The position numbers were made by a program, and so were the translations under genes. The notes under the pieces were generated by a model. That model searched no databases. It worked only from the letters and a program-made list of their open reading frames with translations, and had not been told where the DNA came from. A DNA stretch of 64,000 bases from Lunularia cruciata (taxonomy: Eukaryota > Streptophyta > Marchantiopsida > Lunulariales > Lunulariaceae). Numbering within the stretch: the first letter of the stretch is position 1; each line of letters starts with the position of its first letter. The stretch covers positions 44,459,001 through 44,523,000 of the forward strand of contig OX419758.1 in the NCBI GenBank assembly GCA_948567375.1, in the 5' to 3' direction. This document shows positions 1-11,525 of this stretch, piece by piece.

Positions 1-1990
1 TGGTGATACCTATCAAGTGCATCCTACATTGCTCTACCAAGCCAAGGCCCACAATCCAATTCAAACAACTTAGGTCCATAGTTTGATGTAACACTTGATG
101 CTTAGATGCCTCTAACACTATTATAACAACATAATACCAATACAAAAACCCATCAGTTGGTCGCTCTCATCAGCATTGGGCTCTACCAATTTCTATAACT
201 ATGAGTCCCCAAAAAAGTCCAAGACCTCCCTCTCAAAAGCATGGGAGCTTGCGAAACTCATAAGTGTGGGTAAAGCAGCTCTAGGCTATCCAAAAAGGCA
301 TGCCATAGGTGACCTATCAGCCACTACCATTGTTTGAGGCTAATGCACAACATCCAAAATGTCATCAATAGTAAGGTGGTCTAGTCATTGAATCCTATCA
401 TAAGCACACTATAGAACCTCTCTAGATCAGAGGTTTGTCCATCAAATATGACAATGATGAGCCTATGATCCCACTTTGGTTGCATCTAACAACATGGAAG
501 GTCTCATCCAAAATGGACTTGATGTGTACTTGCCACCACTTGGGTACAAAAATCCCCTATCAAATGGACATTCTCCAAAATAAAGGTTAGAGAAGTAGAT
601 TGATAAACCTGAAGATGTCATAGTATACTTCATGTCTCCCAAAACACACCAAAATAGGGATCTTGGAGACTTTGACCTCGGTTAGCACACTTATGTCTCT
701 AACATAGCCATACACAAATCACCAAATGAATAGGACTATGTCTTCCCAAATCTTATGATCCTCACAAGGACATGTTTGTTGGAAGGATCTTTTGGTAACC
801 CTTAACTATTGACATTGGTAATAATTCAAGGTACCAATAGGCCAAGTGTGCCACATGATGTAGAGAGACTTTCCTAGAAATTTCATCTCTCTCCACATAC
901 AAGTACCTTTGTACTCATATACATGCTTGTAATATTGTAGCTAGTCCAATACTAATCCTACCAAACAACTCCAATAGGCATATTCCCTCTATTGGATATT
1001 GCCAACAATGAGTGTGGTATCCAAAGGTGACAATGTAATAGATTTTAGAAGCTCATTCTCACATTGGTCTCTTGGTGGTCCAAAGGTTCCACTCCAAACT
1101 TATTGCACCAACTGATCCGCATGATGGTGTAATGCCTCCTTAAAACTCTACAATAGAACATCCAAGGTGGATAGAATAATCTCACTTGTACTCCAAATCC
1201 AAGCAATCTCCTGTGGTACTAGAGTATTTTCTATATGGACATTCCCCTCCAATAAGTCAAGTAACAAAACCATTGAAAGCTAAAATTGATACCATGGTAC
1301 TTGACTATAGTGAGCCAAGACTACCACTTCTAAAGTGTACTAGTAGGCAACATACCCGCTCCTCACCTCATTGCCAACCTGGTCTATTGGAAATTGTCTC
1401 TCCCTGATAGTCAATATTGAAACCTATGGAGTATAACACTCCTCCACCAACTAACAAATCATATGACTTTGCTACTATCATAATGGCTTCAGCTCCCACA
1501 ACAAAGCTATCAGTCGGATGACCAAGTTAAATTTGTGCAATAAGCTCTCCACCTATGATATACTCTATAGAACCATCCTCTAAAGATGTTTGGATCTGAA
1601 ATGTACACCTCTTTACATTGATCTTTTATAGTTCTAGATTGACAATTGTAGCCTTCTTCAACATAAGAGGCTGTGCAATAGAGTCAAATAAGATCTTTTA
1701 TGGTATAGAGATCTTCCTTGAAGGTCCCACCAAATAGGAAATCCCCCTTTGATTATCCAATAGGACAACTCCAAGTGTGAACCAAGCTTGTTCAAAGGCA
1801 AGTCTAGATGGAAACTCCTCCAATTTAGTTGCTATTGTCATGCTATTTGTAGTGTCACATCTAGATTGCTCGGATACTGGAGTTCCAATGATAGCAGTTA
1901 GAGGCATTTTGGCAGTTACTCATAGACTACTTTCCGATGGTCATATTTTGTGTTTAGGTACTGACTTCATGGCAGGGCCCACCGTCACTT
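1..1990 (-). pseudogene. Retroelement pol relic: retropepsin-like domain fused to a cytosine-5 DNA methyltransferase
   Basis: One minus-strand frame can be followed from about 1907 to the left edge. It is broken only by stop codons; I find no frameshift between the landmarks. Reading 5' to 3' on the minus strand, the landmarks are: an aspartic-protease-like Asp-Ser-Ile-Ala at 1674-1685 (family norm Asp-Ser-Gly-Ala); a downstream YDLLVGG-like strand near 1445-1463, about 75 residues later; a methyltransferase motif I-like LLELFG...IG near 945-977; a motif IV-like Trp-Leu-Cys with the Cys codon at 702-704 (Pro-Cys expected); and Glu-Asn-Val, motif VI, at 567-575, 43 residues after the Cys. This order and spacing fit C5-methyltransferases. 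Retrotransposons carrying captured cytosine methyltransferases are known from charophyte algae and dinoflagellates. About a dozen stops make it non-coding now. Its RT and integrase, if any, lie beyond the left edge. Confidence 0.7.
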
Positions 1991-2100
1991 GCACCATCCA
2001 CATCATTGGTTGTGCCATCAACGGGACCGTTTGGATGAGATCTAGGTCAAAATCAAGAGTATACTCTAGAAGCGTAGCTCTAAAGAGCTCACTTCTCTAA

Positions 2101-3221
2101 TGTTGAGCCTTTGAGTTCTTGGCTAGAGTGGACAGAAAGCTGGCAAGCATCCCTTGGATTCTCTTAGCTAGAGTGGGTGTGGCTTGATTGTTATTAGTGC
2201 ACTGTTGTTGGCAAGTTGTTGAGGATCGGATCAAGTATTGGTCTGAGTTTAGTTGATTCAAGTTGTAAATGATCTGATTATATCATAGAAGTGAGTGAGG
2301 GAGAAATTGGGTGCAAGAACTACGAGTGTTAGTGGTATCTCCAAGCTTGGTAGATCATGGTGTCTTGATCAAGAAATTCAGATTTCCTTAAGAGAGAGTG
2401 TGTGCGGAAGCACTAGCAAAAATTTGGAGCCAAGGAGAAGCAATTTTCAAGTAGTAGTTGTGATTTTGAGCTCATGACCAATTTGTTGTGAGTTGAGCTG
2501 AGAAATTGAAATTCAAGGTAGAGTTGAGAGCACATCCTTGTGCATTAGAGATTGGATGAAACTCAATTTCTAATTTGGCTTGAGTGAAGAGTTAGCAGAG
2601 GATTTAGTGGTCAGCCATTTTTAGGGATTTCAATAAGATTTATGTCAAATTTTACATCAAATTTTGTGAAGGATTTATGTCATATTTTGGCAAGAAGAAC
2701 TTTGATCCAATCTTGTGTGATCTTTGTACCTCAAGAAGTAAATATGTACTCTGATTATGTCAAATGCCAAATGGTGGCAGAGTCAATCTCGTGTTGATTT
2801 ATGAGATGGAGGGTCTTAGTTTAGCATTCTTGTGAAGTGACCCCCTCCATTCTTTACTTCCTGTTTGTGCACCATGTTTGTGTGAAATGCTCTAAGTTTT
2901 GAGTATTGGTACTTTGGTGTGCTCTTGGTAGTGATGCTAGAGTGATTACCAGTCAGACTACCTTAGTTTCTCTCCGGTGAGGCAAGAAGTGATGACTTGC
3001 AGACCATGAGAGTGCATGTTGTGATGGCAGGTTATAGGTTGCCCTTTCCCTTAGTGTAGTTATCTCAGTTAGAGTTACACTAGTGGGTGGTGTTCCATGT
3101 GTATTGGCAATTGGTGGTGCTCAGTTGGTGTTGGCACTTGGTGGGTACTTGAGGTTGCAATTGCAATTAATTTGTCATGACGGAGTTCTTTGGGGATTCC
3201 AAAGGAGTTAGCCTTGCATAC
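2101..3221. other. Stretch with no recognised gene
   Basis: Only short frames of 60 codons or less occur here and none resembles a known family. It may be the untranslated leader or LTR of the methyltransferase-bearing relic to its left, since that relic points away from here, but I see no convincing TG...CA boundary, primer-binding site or tandem structure. Confidence 0.5.
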
Positions 3222-3875
3222 TATAACACACATTTGTGCATGTATGTGGTATTGTGATATTTAGCTTGGTATTAGAAGTATTGAGAGATATTATTTATAT
3301 AGAGATAAAGGATGGTTCTACATTAGTCATGATTAGCTAAAGTTAGTCATAGCTAAGATAGAGGAGACCTTACTTTAGAGGAAGTAGAAAAGATGAGCAC
3401 CACTATTTTGGATTCTAGTATGTTGACTTGGTATTATTCCTAGGTGTTTAGCTTTGAGGAAAGAGTTGAGAACTCTTGGGCATGCACACTTTTTTGTTTT
3501 GGATTCTTCTATAGTCCAAGGATAGCCCATGTGAAGGAATCCTTGACTTAGTGGTTGGGTCAAACTAAGATCACATGCTTAGTAGAATATGCCCATGTGG
3601 ATGGATATTCCTTTATGCTTTTTGACTTTACTTGACTTTTAGTGTAGTAACTTGAGTTACTCTAGTAATTAGTAACTTTGGTGCGTAACTATTTCACAAG
3701 TTTATAAACAAGGAGTGAGGAAGTACTCATCATCCTTTCATTTGCAACTATCTCTCTCTCATTGAGTTCTCTAGTGAGCAATGTCTTGAGTATTGGAGTG
3801 TTAGCCTTGGAGGAGTATGATGGAGTTGGGGTTCTTTGCCTTCTTAGTCCATGGTGTGCTACCATAATAGCCATT
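3222..3875 (+). repeat. Family A LTR, 3' end lost to the B#0 insertion
   Basis: It matches the solo A LTRs at 39049 and 42768 from their first base (TGTAACACCC, here TATAACACAC) to a point about 40 bp short of the A LTR 3' end. There it is cut by the B#0 LTR that starts at 3876. It is more diverged from the other A LTRs than they are from each other, so it is the oldest A copy here. No A internal sequence lies on its left, so it was a solo LTR or the 5' LTR of a plus-strand element. The missing end is not found on the far side of the B sequence in this window. Confidence 0.85.
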
Positions 3876-6800
3876 TGTGACAACCCGGCAAATATCACTT
3901 TTGCGGTAATCAAGTAAGTAAAGTTTGTTCCCATAGAGATACTAGTCACAAATGTCCAAATACAAAGTCAAAAGTCACCATGTAGTTTGTCTTGGTTGCA
4001 TCTTTAATCTCTTAGGTAGAAACCACACCTTGAAGAGAGTAACAAGCACTAATTCACAATCTTGTCACAAATTCATACTCCTTAATCACAACTCCATCAA
4101 ATCTTTCCAAACAATCTTGATTGTGATGATTCAGGCTCTCTCAAAAATGGCACTTCATTGCAAAACGACTTTGCCTCAGAATTGTTCTACCCCTCCACTG
4201 AAGGCACAACTTCCTTGATCAAAATTGCTTCACATCAACACTACGCTACACTCACAAATGCAAAATACTACCAACATTACAATTCCTCTCAGATCTATCA
4301 AGGCATTGCTTTGATTGTACTTCACTCAAGTTCAAACACATAGAGTAAAGATCAAGGCTGTGGAATCCAACATCCAACAAACACACTAACTTGCACTTTG
4401 AATTTCTCCACACACTCACAAGCATAAACACAAAGTTGATACTCGGAATCAAGCTCAAGCAATGAGCACTGCTTCACAACACTTTGCTTTATCAATTCTT
4501 AGAAATAATGAGCATTGAACAACATTTTATTGCAAATGCCACTCTTAAATAATGAAGCAAATGAGAATTCTAACAACTATACCATTTCCTAACAACTCTT
4601 CCTACTTGCAAATCCAAAATGACAATGCATCTCTTCATATTTACCTCTTCAAATCTCAAATCTGTTTCTACTTTGATCCAATATCTACTTCTTCCTCGGC
4701 TTCCAATCTTGAGGTAACTTCACTTACTATTCTGTCCTCGGGTTTCACAACTCCTAATTCTTCCACTTATTCAAACACTTCTTCTTCTTGATCTAAAATT
4801 ACACTTGTAGGTAATCTATCTAACTCCTTATCTTCCGACCCACTCTTCTCTAATATCTCCATTGGTAACTCCAAAGATATTTGTACTCCTATATCATCTA
4901 TTTTGGGTTTTGCTCTTATATCCTTCTGAAGTTTATCTATATCCATTTTCACTAAGTCTAATCTAGTTGTGATATTGTCTTCCACTTCCAATATCTTACT
5001 ATCTACACAAGTTTTGAGACTGATAAGTAAAGCATTTAAGTCTTTATCCTTTGCATTTCTCCTCCCCATCTCCTGCACCAACAACTTCACTTTGTGCAGT
5101 CACGTTTCTTCAATTTGCACGTTGGCTTCTATACTCAACATTGCGTTCATCTTTGTTACTATCTCCTTCAATGGCTCTGGTCTCATTCTTCTCTCCCGTT
5201 CTTCATCTCCAAGCCAATCTTCTTTATACATTGCCAATTCTGCTTCGAACTTGGCTTTCATTGTCTCCTTCTCCTTCTCCTTCAGCACAATCTTCTCCTC
5301 CTGATTGCGAAGTAACTCTCTTAATCTTTCCTCCTCTCTATATCTCAATGTCAACTCTCTTTGCCAGAGCTGCTTCTTCTCTTCTACACTCTCCATCACT
5401 CTATCAAAACTCTTGCTCCTTCTCTGCTACTCTTGCCATAGTATGGATAATCTCTAATCTTGAATCAACAAACTAATGTTTCAAGATTTCATACTCAGCT
5501 ACCTATCTTTCCCTGGCTATGTCATTTTGCTCTATGGTTCTCTCTCTACTCCCCACTTCTCTCTTCAAGTTCTCAATTACTTGATTCTGCACTACGGCAT
5601 CTACTTGTAGCACGTCCCTTTCCTCCTCATCTTGGATTACACTCTTCTTCAATTATGAGTTCTCTTCTTCAAATTGAGCTTACACCTACAATACAGTCTT
5701 CACCTCCGGACACATCAACTGCATCTCCCTCTTCTTGTGTTCTAACTTCACTAACAACAAGCACACAATCTCCCACAAATAATCTACTCCTTCACTTGGA
5801 ATTACTTTGGCTTGCGGACTTATCTCCTTCTTTTTCTCTTCCTCACCACTCACTTTTTAGCCGCAATTGCCTTATAGGAATGGATTCTTTGCTCCCCAAA
5901 CTCCCACTCTCCACTTCTCTTACTTTTCTCAGCCCCGCTTCATACTTTGCCCTACATCTGGAGTGGACTCCCCTCTGAATTGTAACTCTCTTTTCCTCTT
6001 GCTCTAGAACTTTGTCTTCCAGTTTCAAGTTACCTTTCTCCTCTATCTCCATCTTGGCTTCCTCCTCTTTGGGTACTAACTGCATTTCTACTCCATCATC
6101 ACTGGCACTACTCGTGTCCCACTCTGAAGCGTGAACTTGGGTTCTTCCTCCTTCTCTCAGTCTTCAGAATTGCACTCAACCTCCCCTTTCGATTCTTTGT
6201 TTGATGATGCAATTACCACTAGTTCTCTCCTTGGGTTCACCTTTGTAGCTTTTTGAGGTTGCGCCTTCTCTACTTCATCTTCTTCTCTGTGAGGACTCCT
6301 CTTCTTTGACTTCAGAGTGCTCACCTTCACTTGCACACTTTGCTCCGTCTGCTCGTAGTACTTGTCGCTACTCCTGATTTGTAGGATGCACTGCTGCTCC
6401 TCCGCATCAACATCTCTTTGCAAGTTGGGGTGGAAATAGTGCACCATCTTGTGTCTCTCTTCCGCATAGAGCAAGTTCAGCCCCAGATAGAAGTGGGCTG
6501 CAAAAGGCACAATGTAATGTGGCGGTGACTTGTCTTGCAAATTCCACATCATCTATCGAGTCCTTTGATGGAAACACTTTGTCCAATTAGTTGGCTCTCC
6601 TGCAAACATCTTATGGAAGAACACTGCTTGGTGCTTCATCACATAAGTTGTTCTATCTGGCTTCCAGATTGTCATTAGAGCACTCACAATCCCCCTCTTG
6701 ACAAGATACTTATACCTCTCCACTTTGTAGCCATTCTTTGTCCGCTTTGAAGAGAAGGCAACTCTCACTCCTTAAGTTTCTTTGGCTACTTCTCCCTTCT

Positions 6801-7642
6801 CCAAGAACATGACACCATGCGCTATGCCTACTTCTCCCTCAAGTACTTATCTCCAATCCGACTCTGTCTATCAAGCCGGATTTCCTCTCTTCTCTTCTTC
6901 TTCAGGGCCATCGAGACACTTAATCTCAATGATCTCAGTCATGAAACCTGGAAAACTAACATTCTAGTTCCATGCCAAGAATGTGACCAAAGTTTTCTCA
7001 GGACCTCAATTCTTGCAATCACATCTAACCTCCAAATTGCATGATTTCTCACTACAAATTTGGAGTTCTTCTTCCTACCTCCCATCTTTCTCTCTTCTAC
7101 TCTAGGTTTGGGACTATTCTTCCTAATGATTCCCAGATTAACTCTCTTGACTTCCTTTAGACACACCAACACGTCTTTGACTAAACTTTCCTTCCCATGA
7201 TCTCCTATAGGACGACTTCTTAATGGTGATGTAAAATTGCTTGTCATTGCTTTCTCTTTAGCTCAAATTTATAGTGGAGTGTCTCCTCCGTCTTTCTTCA
7301 CTTCAAGTTTCTATCAAGAAATCACACCTCTTGCATGCTCCTATCACTGTCAATTGTCTCTCACACATATGCCCGCCATTTTTGTGAATGGTTCCTTCTT
7401 GAATGTCTCGCCTTGAAGGAAAGTTGTTACATTGTCCTCGCCTTTGGTTGAAGTCTCCTTACTTTGGGTTGCATGCTGATAGGGCAATTCTGAGTACCTC
7501 ACCTTCTGACACAAAGTCACTTTACCTCGGGTTACACCCTGGGGACACTTTTCTTTGCCTTCTTCTGCCATACAAGCACAATTTGACTTCTTCTGTACAC
7601 TTCTTTTTGGAAATATGAAAAACCAAAAATGTAGGTACCACA
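3876..7642 (-). repeat. B#0 3' LTR, 3767 bp
   Basis: On the plus strand it starts TGTGACAACCCGG and ends GGTACCACA, giving TG...CA ends on the minus strand. It is followed directly by the reversed polypurine tract. About 0.9 kb at its left (3876-4766) is the non-coding U5-side part. Most of the rest, 4767-7250, is the relic of the LTR-encoded coiled-coil frame. The last 0.4 kb is U3. Confidence 0.9.
4767..7250 (-). pseudogene. LTR-encoded coiled-coil protein, relic in B#0 3' LTR
   Basis: Pieces of the same protein found in the other family B LTRs are spread over several frames: N-terminal basic part at 6939-7247, the VSALM...MKHQAVFFHK...GEP region at 6553-6768, the PPHYIVPFAAHFYLGLNLL region plus the start of the acidic linker at 6157-6552, the linker at 5843-6085, coiled coil at 5100-5399, and the C-terminal part at 4767-5090. 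Stops and frameshifts separate them. This copy is the more diverged subtype shared with B#2, yet the hydrophobic and charged patterns are kept. That suggests the frame was once under selection, which a dN/dS test would settle. Function unknown. Confidence 0.7.
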
Positions 7643-7660
7643 TACTTCCTCCCTCAAATG
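7643..7660 (-). other. B#0 polypurine tract
   Basis: On the minus strand, a purine-rich run (TTTGAGGGAGGAAGTA) abuts the LTR start. It corresponds to TTTGAGGGAGGGGTA in front of the 3' LTR of B+#1. It would prime plus-strand DNA synthesis. Confidence 0.8.
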
Positions 7661-7717
7661 TGAGCATCCCCGTGAACATAGTCCTTGGGTGTCTTAGAGA
7701 CTTTTGAGTCTATGGTC

Positions 7718-8409
7718 TGTGAGCCGGCCTGTCTCTCACTCAGGATGAACCTCTGATGGCTATTATGGTAGCGCACCATGGACTAAGAAGGCAAGGAACC
7801 CGAACTCCATCATACTCCTCCAAGGCTAACACTCCAAGACTCAAGACATTGCTCACTAGAGAACTCAATGAGAGAGAGATAGTTGCAAATGAAAGGATGA
7901 TGAGTACCTCCTCACCCCTTGTTTATATAGCGGTGAAATAGTTACGTACCAAAGTTACTAATTACCATAGTAACTCAAGTTACTAGACTAAAAGTCAAGT
8001 AAAGTCAAAAAGTAGAAAGGAATATCCATTCACATGGGCATATTCCCCTAAGCATGTGATCTTATCTTGACCCAACCACTAAGTCAAGGATTCCTTCACA
8101 TGGGCTATCCTTGGACTAAAGAAGAATCCAAAACAAAAAGGTTTCCGGGCCCAAGAGTTCTAAACTCTTTCCTCAAAGCCAAACACCTAGGAATAATACC
8201 AAGTCAACACACTAAAATCCAAAATAGTGGTGCTCATCTTTTCTACATCCTCTAAAGTAAAGTCCCTTCTATCTTAGCTATGACTAACTTTAGCTAACCA
8301 TGACTAATATAGAACCATCCTTTATCTCTATATAAATAATATCTCTTAAGTACTTGTAATACCAAGCTAAATATCACAATACCACACACATGCACAAATG
8401 GGTGTTACA
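7718..8409 (-). repeat. A#1 3' LTR, 692 bp
   Basis: Plus-strand ends are TGTGAGCCGG and GGTGTTACA. It carries a minus-strand TATA box at about 7921-7930 (TATATAAAC). It is nearly identical to 14852-15544. Confidence 0.95.
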
Positions 8410-8457
8410 TTTACCCCCGGACTAAGTTTTCACTTTGTCCTCAAAGTGAAGGTCTCT
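8410..8457 (-). other. A#1 polypurine tract region
   Basis: Directly inside the 3' LTR, the minus strand reads GTCCGGGGGTAAA before TGTAACACC. This is a short, imperfect purine tract. The same bases precede the LTR of A#2 at 62788. Confidence 0.6.
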
Positions 8458-9785
8458 TTACCTTCTATGGTACATCTTCAACTTATCATGGTTAATCCTA
8501 TCAAAGTGTCTTCCTCCCAACTCCTTGAGATCATAGGTGTAATCTCCCCACACCTTCTCCACTATGAAAGGTCCAAAGTACTTAGGCAAAAACTTCTTTT
8601 GCACTCTCTTGAATCGAATGGAATCAAACAACATTACCCAATCACCTTCTTTGAAAGTCTCCACCTTCTTCTTGCCTTGCCTCTTGTCATAGCTCTCCTT
8701 TTGTTTCCTTTGGGCTTGCTCCACTTGAACCATAGCAATTGCTCTTGCCTCTTCCAACTCCATGAGTTGATCCTTCCTTGACTTCTCTGCATCACCTCCT
8801 TGTGCTTTCTTCAATCTCCTATGAATGCTTTGGAAGGTAGGAAGATCAAAGTGAATAGGTAAGGTAGACTCAATACCATACACCAATTGAAATGGAGAAT
8901 ACCCGGTGGAATTTTTCATGGTTATCCTATACTCCCACAAAACTGCATGAATCCTCTTGTCCCAATGATGTTTAGCCCCCTCCATTTCTGCATCTTTGGC
9001 CAACATCATGCACAAGGTCTGATTGGTTCTCTTTGCCAAGCCATTGGAATTTGGCTTATAGGATGTAGTTACTCTATGTGTGATAGAGAAATGTCGTAGC
9101 ATGGCTGTAGTAATGCTTCCTGTAAACTCTCCTCCTCTATCAGAAACCAACTCCAAAGGGCATCCAAACCTAGTGATAATGCGTTCATAAAGAAATCTAC
9201 CCACTTCATCTTCATTCTTGTCCCTCAATGGTCTAGCCTCAACCCACTTGGTAAGGTAATCAGTAACTACCACAATGTACCGATTGTTCCTTGGGGTTCT
9301 ATTGAGAGGACCTACAAAATCAATTCCCCACTTCTCAAAAGATCCTAGCAATGGAATTGATCTAAGTGGTGGAGTGGATGTAGACTTTCTAGCAAAAGCT
9401 TGACAAACATGACAAGTTTTGCAATAATCAAGACAATCCTTGAAAATCCCTCTCCAATGGTAACCTGCATCTAGAATCTTGAAAACAGTCACGTTTCCCG
9501 CAAAGTGTCCTCCACATACTAAACCTTCATGAAACTCCTTTATGAGTAGGAAAGACTCTTCCTTACCCACTGCTCTTTGAAGTAGACCATCTGCTCCTTA
9601 GTGAAAAAGAATATCCTCCACCATTGTGTAAGGTCTAGATCTTGCTGCAAGGGCCTTCCTCTCCCTAGCATGCATTCCTTCTGGATAGTTACCTCTTGTC
9701 ACAAAATCCACAATCTCCTTGTACTCCATTGGAACCTCTTGAGTGACTGAGATTGTCATGAGCTCCTCATCTGCAAAGGAATCAT
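8458..9785 (-). pseudogene. A#1 integrase region of pol
   Basis: Integrase inserts the retrotransposon DNA into the genome. The frame 8458-9570 holds the zinc-binding HHCC part (FHEGL...GGH...CKTCHVC), the catalytic core with WGIDFVGPL (first Asp) and LVSDRGGEF (second Asp), and a C-terminal GPF/Y-like stretch (KYFGPFIVEKVW) ending in YHRR. The catalytic Glu is replaced by Lys in NGLAKRTNQ; A#2 keeps Glu there. Upstream, the same frame continues to about 9785 but is cut by TAA at 9598-9600, where A#2 has CAA. The join to RNase H near 9785 needs a frameshift. No chromodomain follows. The product would be inactive. Confidence 0.9.
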
Positions 9786-11525
9786 CTACTGCTCATCTCC
9801 ATCATGATCATAGGCTCTAGATAACAAATCAGCATTCGCATGTTTCTTTCCTGGCCTATCCTCAATTGTGTAGTCATACTTAGACAAGAGTATCATCCAC
9901 CTTGCTAGTCTCCCTTCAACATTGGGCTTGTTGAAGATGTACTTCAAAGCCTTGTGATCCGTGACAATTGTGGCTTTCCCTCCAATCAAGTAGTGTCTAA
10001 ACTTCTTGAGACCAAAGATCACTGCCAACCCTTCTCTCTCCGTGACAGAGTAGTTCTTCTCTACTGAAACCATCTGCCTACTAGCATAAGCTATTGGATG
10101 ATCATGCCCATCTTGGTCTAATTGACTAAGAGTGTATCCTATAGCTACATTAGAAGCATCAGTGTAGAGGATGAAAGGCTTATTCCAATCAGGTTTAGCA
10201 AGAATTGGAGCTACAACAAGGGATTGCTTGAGCTCCTCAAAAGCTTTGAGAGCCTCCTTGTCTTCCAAAATCACCATGTAATCTACACCCTTCTTCATGT
10301 AGATGGTCAATGCATAAGCATTGTTGGAAAATGAGAAGATGAACCTCCTATAGTACCCAACCATTCCCAAGAATTGGCGTAACTTTGTCAAGCTTGAAGG
10401 GAATGGAAGGTCTGAGATTTTCCTCACCTTCTCAGGATCAACTGCTATTCCATCCTTGAAGATGATATGCCCCAAAAGTAGACCTTCTTCACATCCAAAA
10501 ATGCACTTCTCTGGGTTGAGTGATGCATTTGCCTCATCCAAGCGTTGCAAGACTTTGATTAGATGCTCAAAGTGCTCCTCCTTGCTCCCATAGACACAAA
10601 AGTCATCAATGAAATCTCTCACAAATTTCCCAATGAAAGGTTCAAATACCTTGTTCATGAACCGTTGGAATGTGGCTGGAGCATTGCAAAGCCCAAAAGG
10701 CATGACCTTGAAAGCGTAAGTTCCCCAAGGTGTGGTGAATGTGGTGAGTTGTTGATGCTCTGGTGCAATCTTGATTTGGTTATATCCACTATAACCATCT
10801 CCAAAACTGTACCTCTCATGACCTGCAACCTCATCCAAGATCTCATCAATGAATGGCAATGGGTAGTAGTCCTTCTTGGTAACAGCATTGAGCTTCTTGT
10901 AATCCACACATACCCAAAGTTTGCCATTCTTTTTCTTCACAATGACAATTGGAGACACCCATTCTGAATTCTCCACCTCAAAGATAAATCCAGCCTCCTT
11001 GAGCTTATCAATCTCCTCCTTCACAACTAAAGATATTGGTGGGCTAATGCGATGTTGCTTTTGGCGGATTGGTCTTGCGTGTGACTCCACCTCTATCTTG
11101 TGCTCCTCCAAGGTGACTTCCTTCAAATCCTTGTAACTAAAAGCAAACACATGGATGAACTTGCGGAAAGTCTCCTCAAATCTCACCTTCTCCTTGTTAA
11201 CATTTGGGCCATACTTGAGGGTAGATAACCTTCTCTCTACCTCCTCAAGTGTCAATGGTGATTTATCAAGGTCCTTCAAAACCTCTGGCTTAGGTGCAAA
11301 ATCCATAGCACACAAAGGATACACATCTGAATCAGATTCAGATTTATCCTCCTCCGTGGAAGTCTCCTCTTCCATGCTTGTGTCCACACCTGAAGCTCCT
11401 TCTTCAGAATCTGATTCCCAATAATCAGAAGATGGGGTATCTAAATGTGAAGTGTTGGTGGTGTTAGTCATAGGAATAGTGACTCTATGGTTTGATGGCC
11501 CAATCCTCAAGTACCCTTTGTGCCA
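9786..11525 (-). pseudogene. A#1 reverse transcriptase - RNase H
   Basis: This is the continuation of gag-protease in the same frame after one UGA (11526-11528). After an acidic linker, RT shows SEWVSPIVIVKKKNGKLWVCVDY, the GDGYSGYNQI segment with the first metal-binding Asp, MPFGLCNAPATFQR, and the catalytic FIDDFCVYG. RNase H shows ILYTDASNVAIG, TEREGLAVIFGLKKFRHYL and VTDHKAL, ending DLLSRA. About 574 codons are open without interruption, a typical length for this block. It ends at a TAG (9786-9788) created by a frameshift; the integrase frame continues just beyond. It acts in the virus-like particle to copy the element RNA. Confidence 0.92.

Noticed and set aside
2295-2477. A 60-codon plus frame left of the A LTR
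   Set aside because: No similarity, repeat or motif; expected by chance.
7756-7941. A 61-codon frame conserved in every A LTR (also 14890, 43223 and 62149) and a 62-codon one beside it
   Set aside because: Conserved only because the LTRs are recent copies. It runs antisense to the element and overlaps the TATA box; the frames are short, and some copies differ at the ends.
8458-9570. Chromodomain after family A integrase
   Set aside because: The protein ends soon after the GPF/Y-like segment with no aromatic-cage residues; family A is not called a chromovirus.
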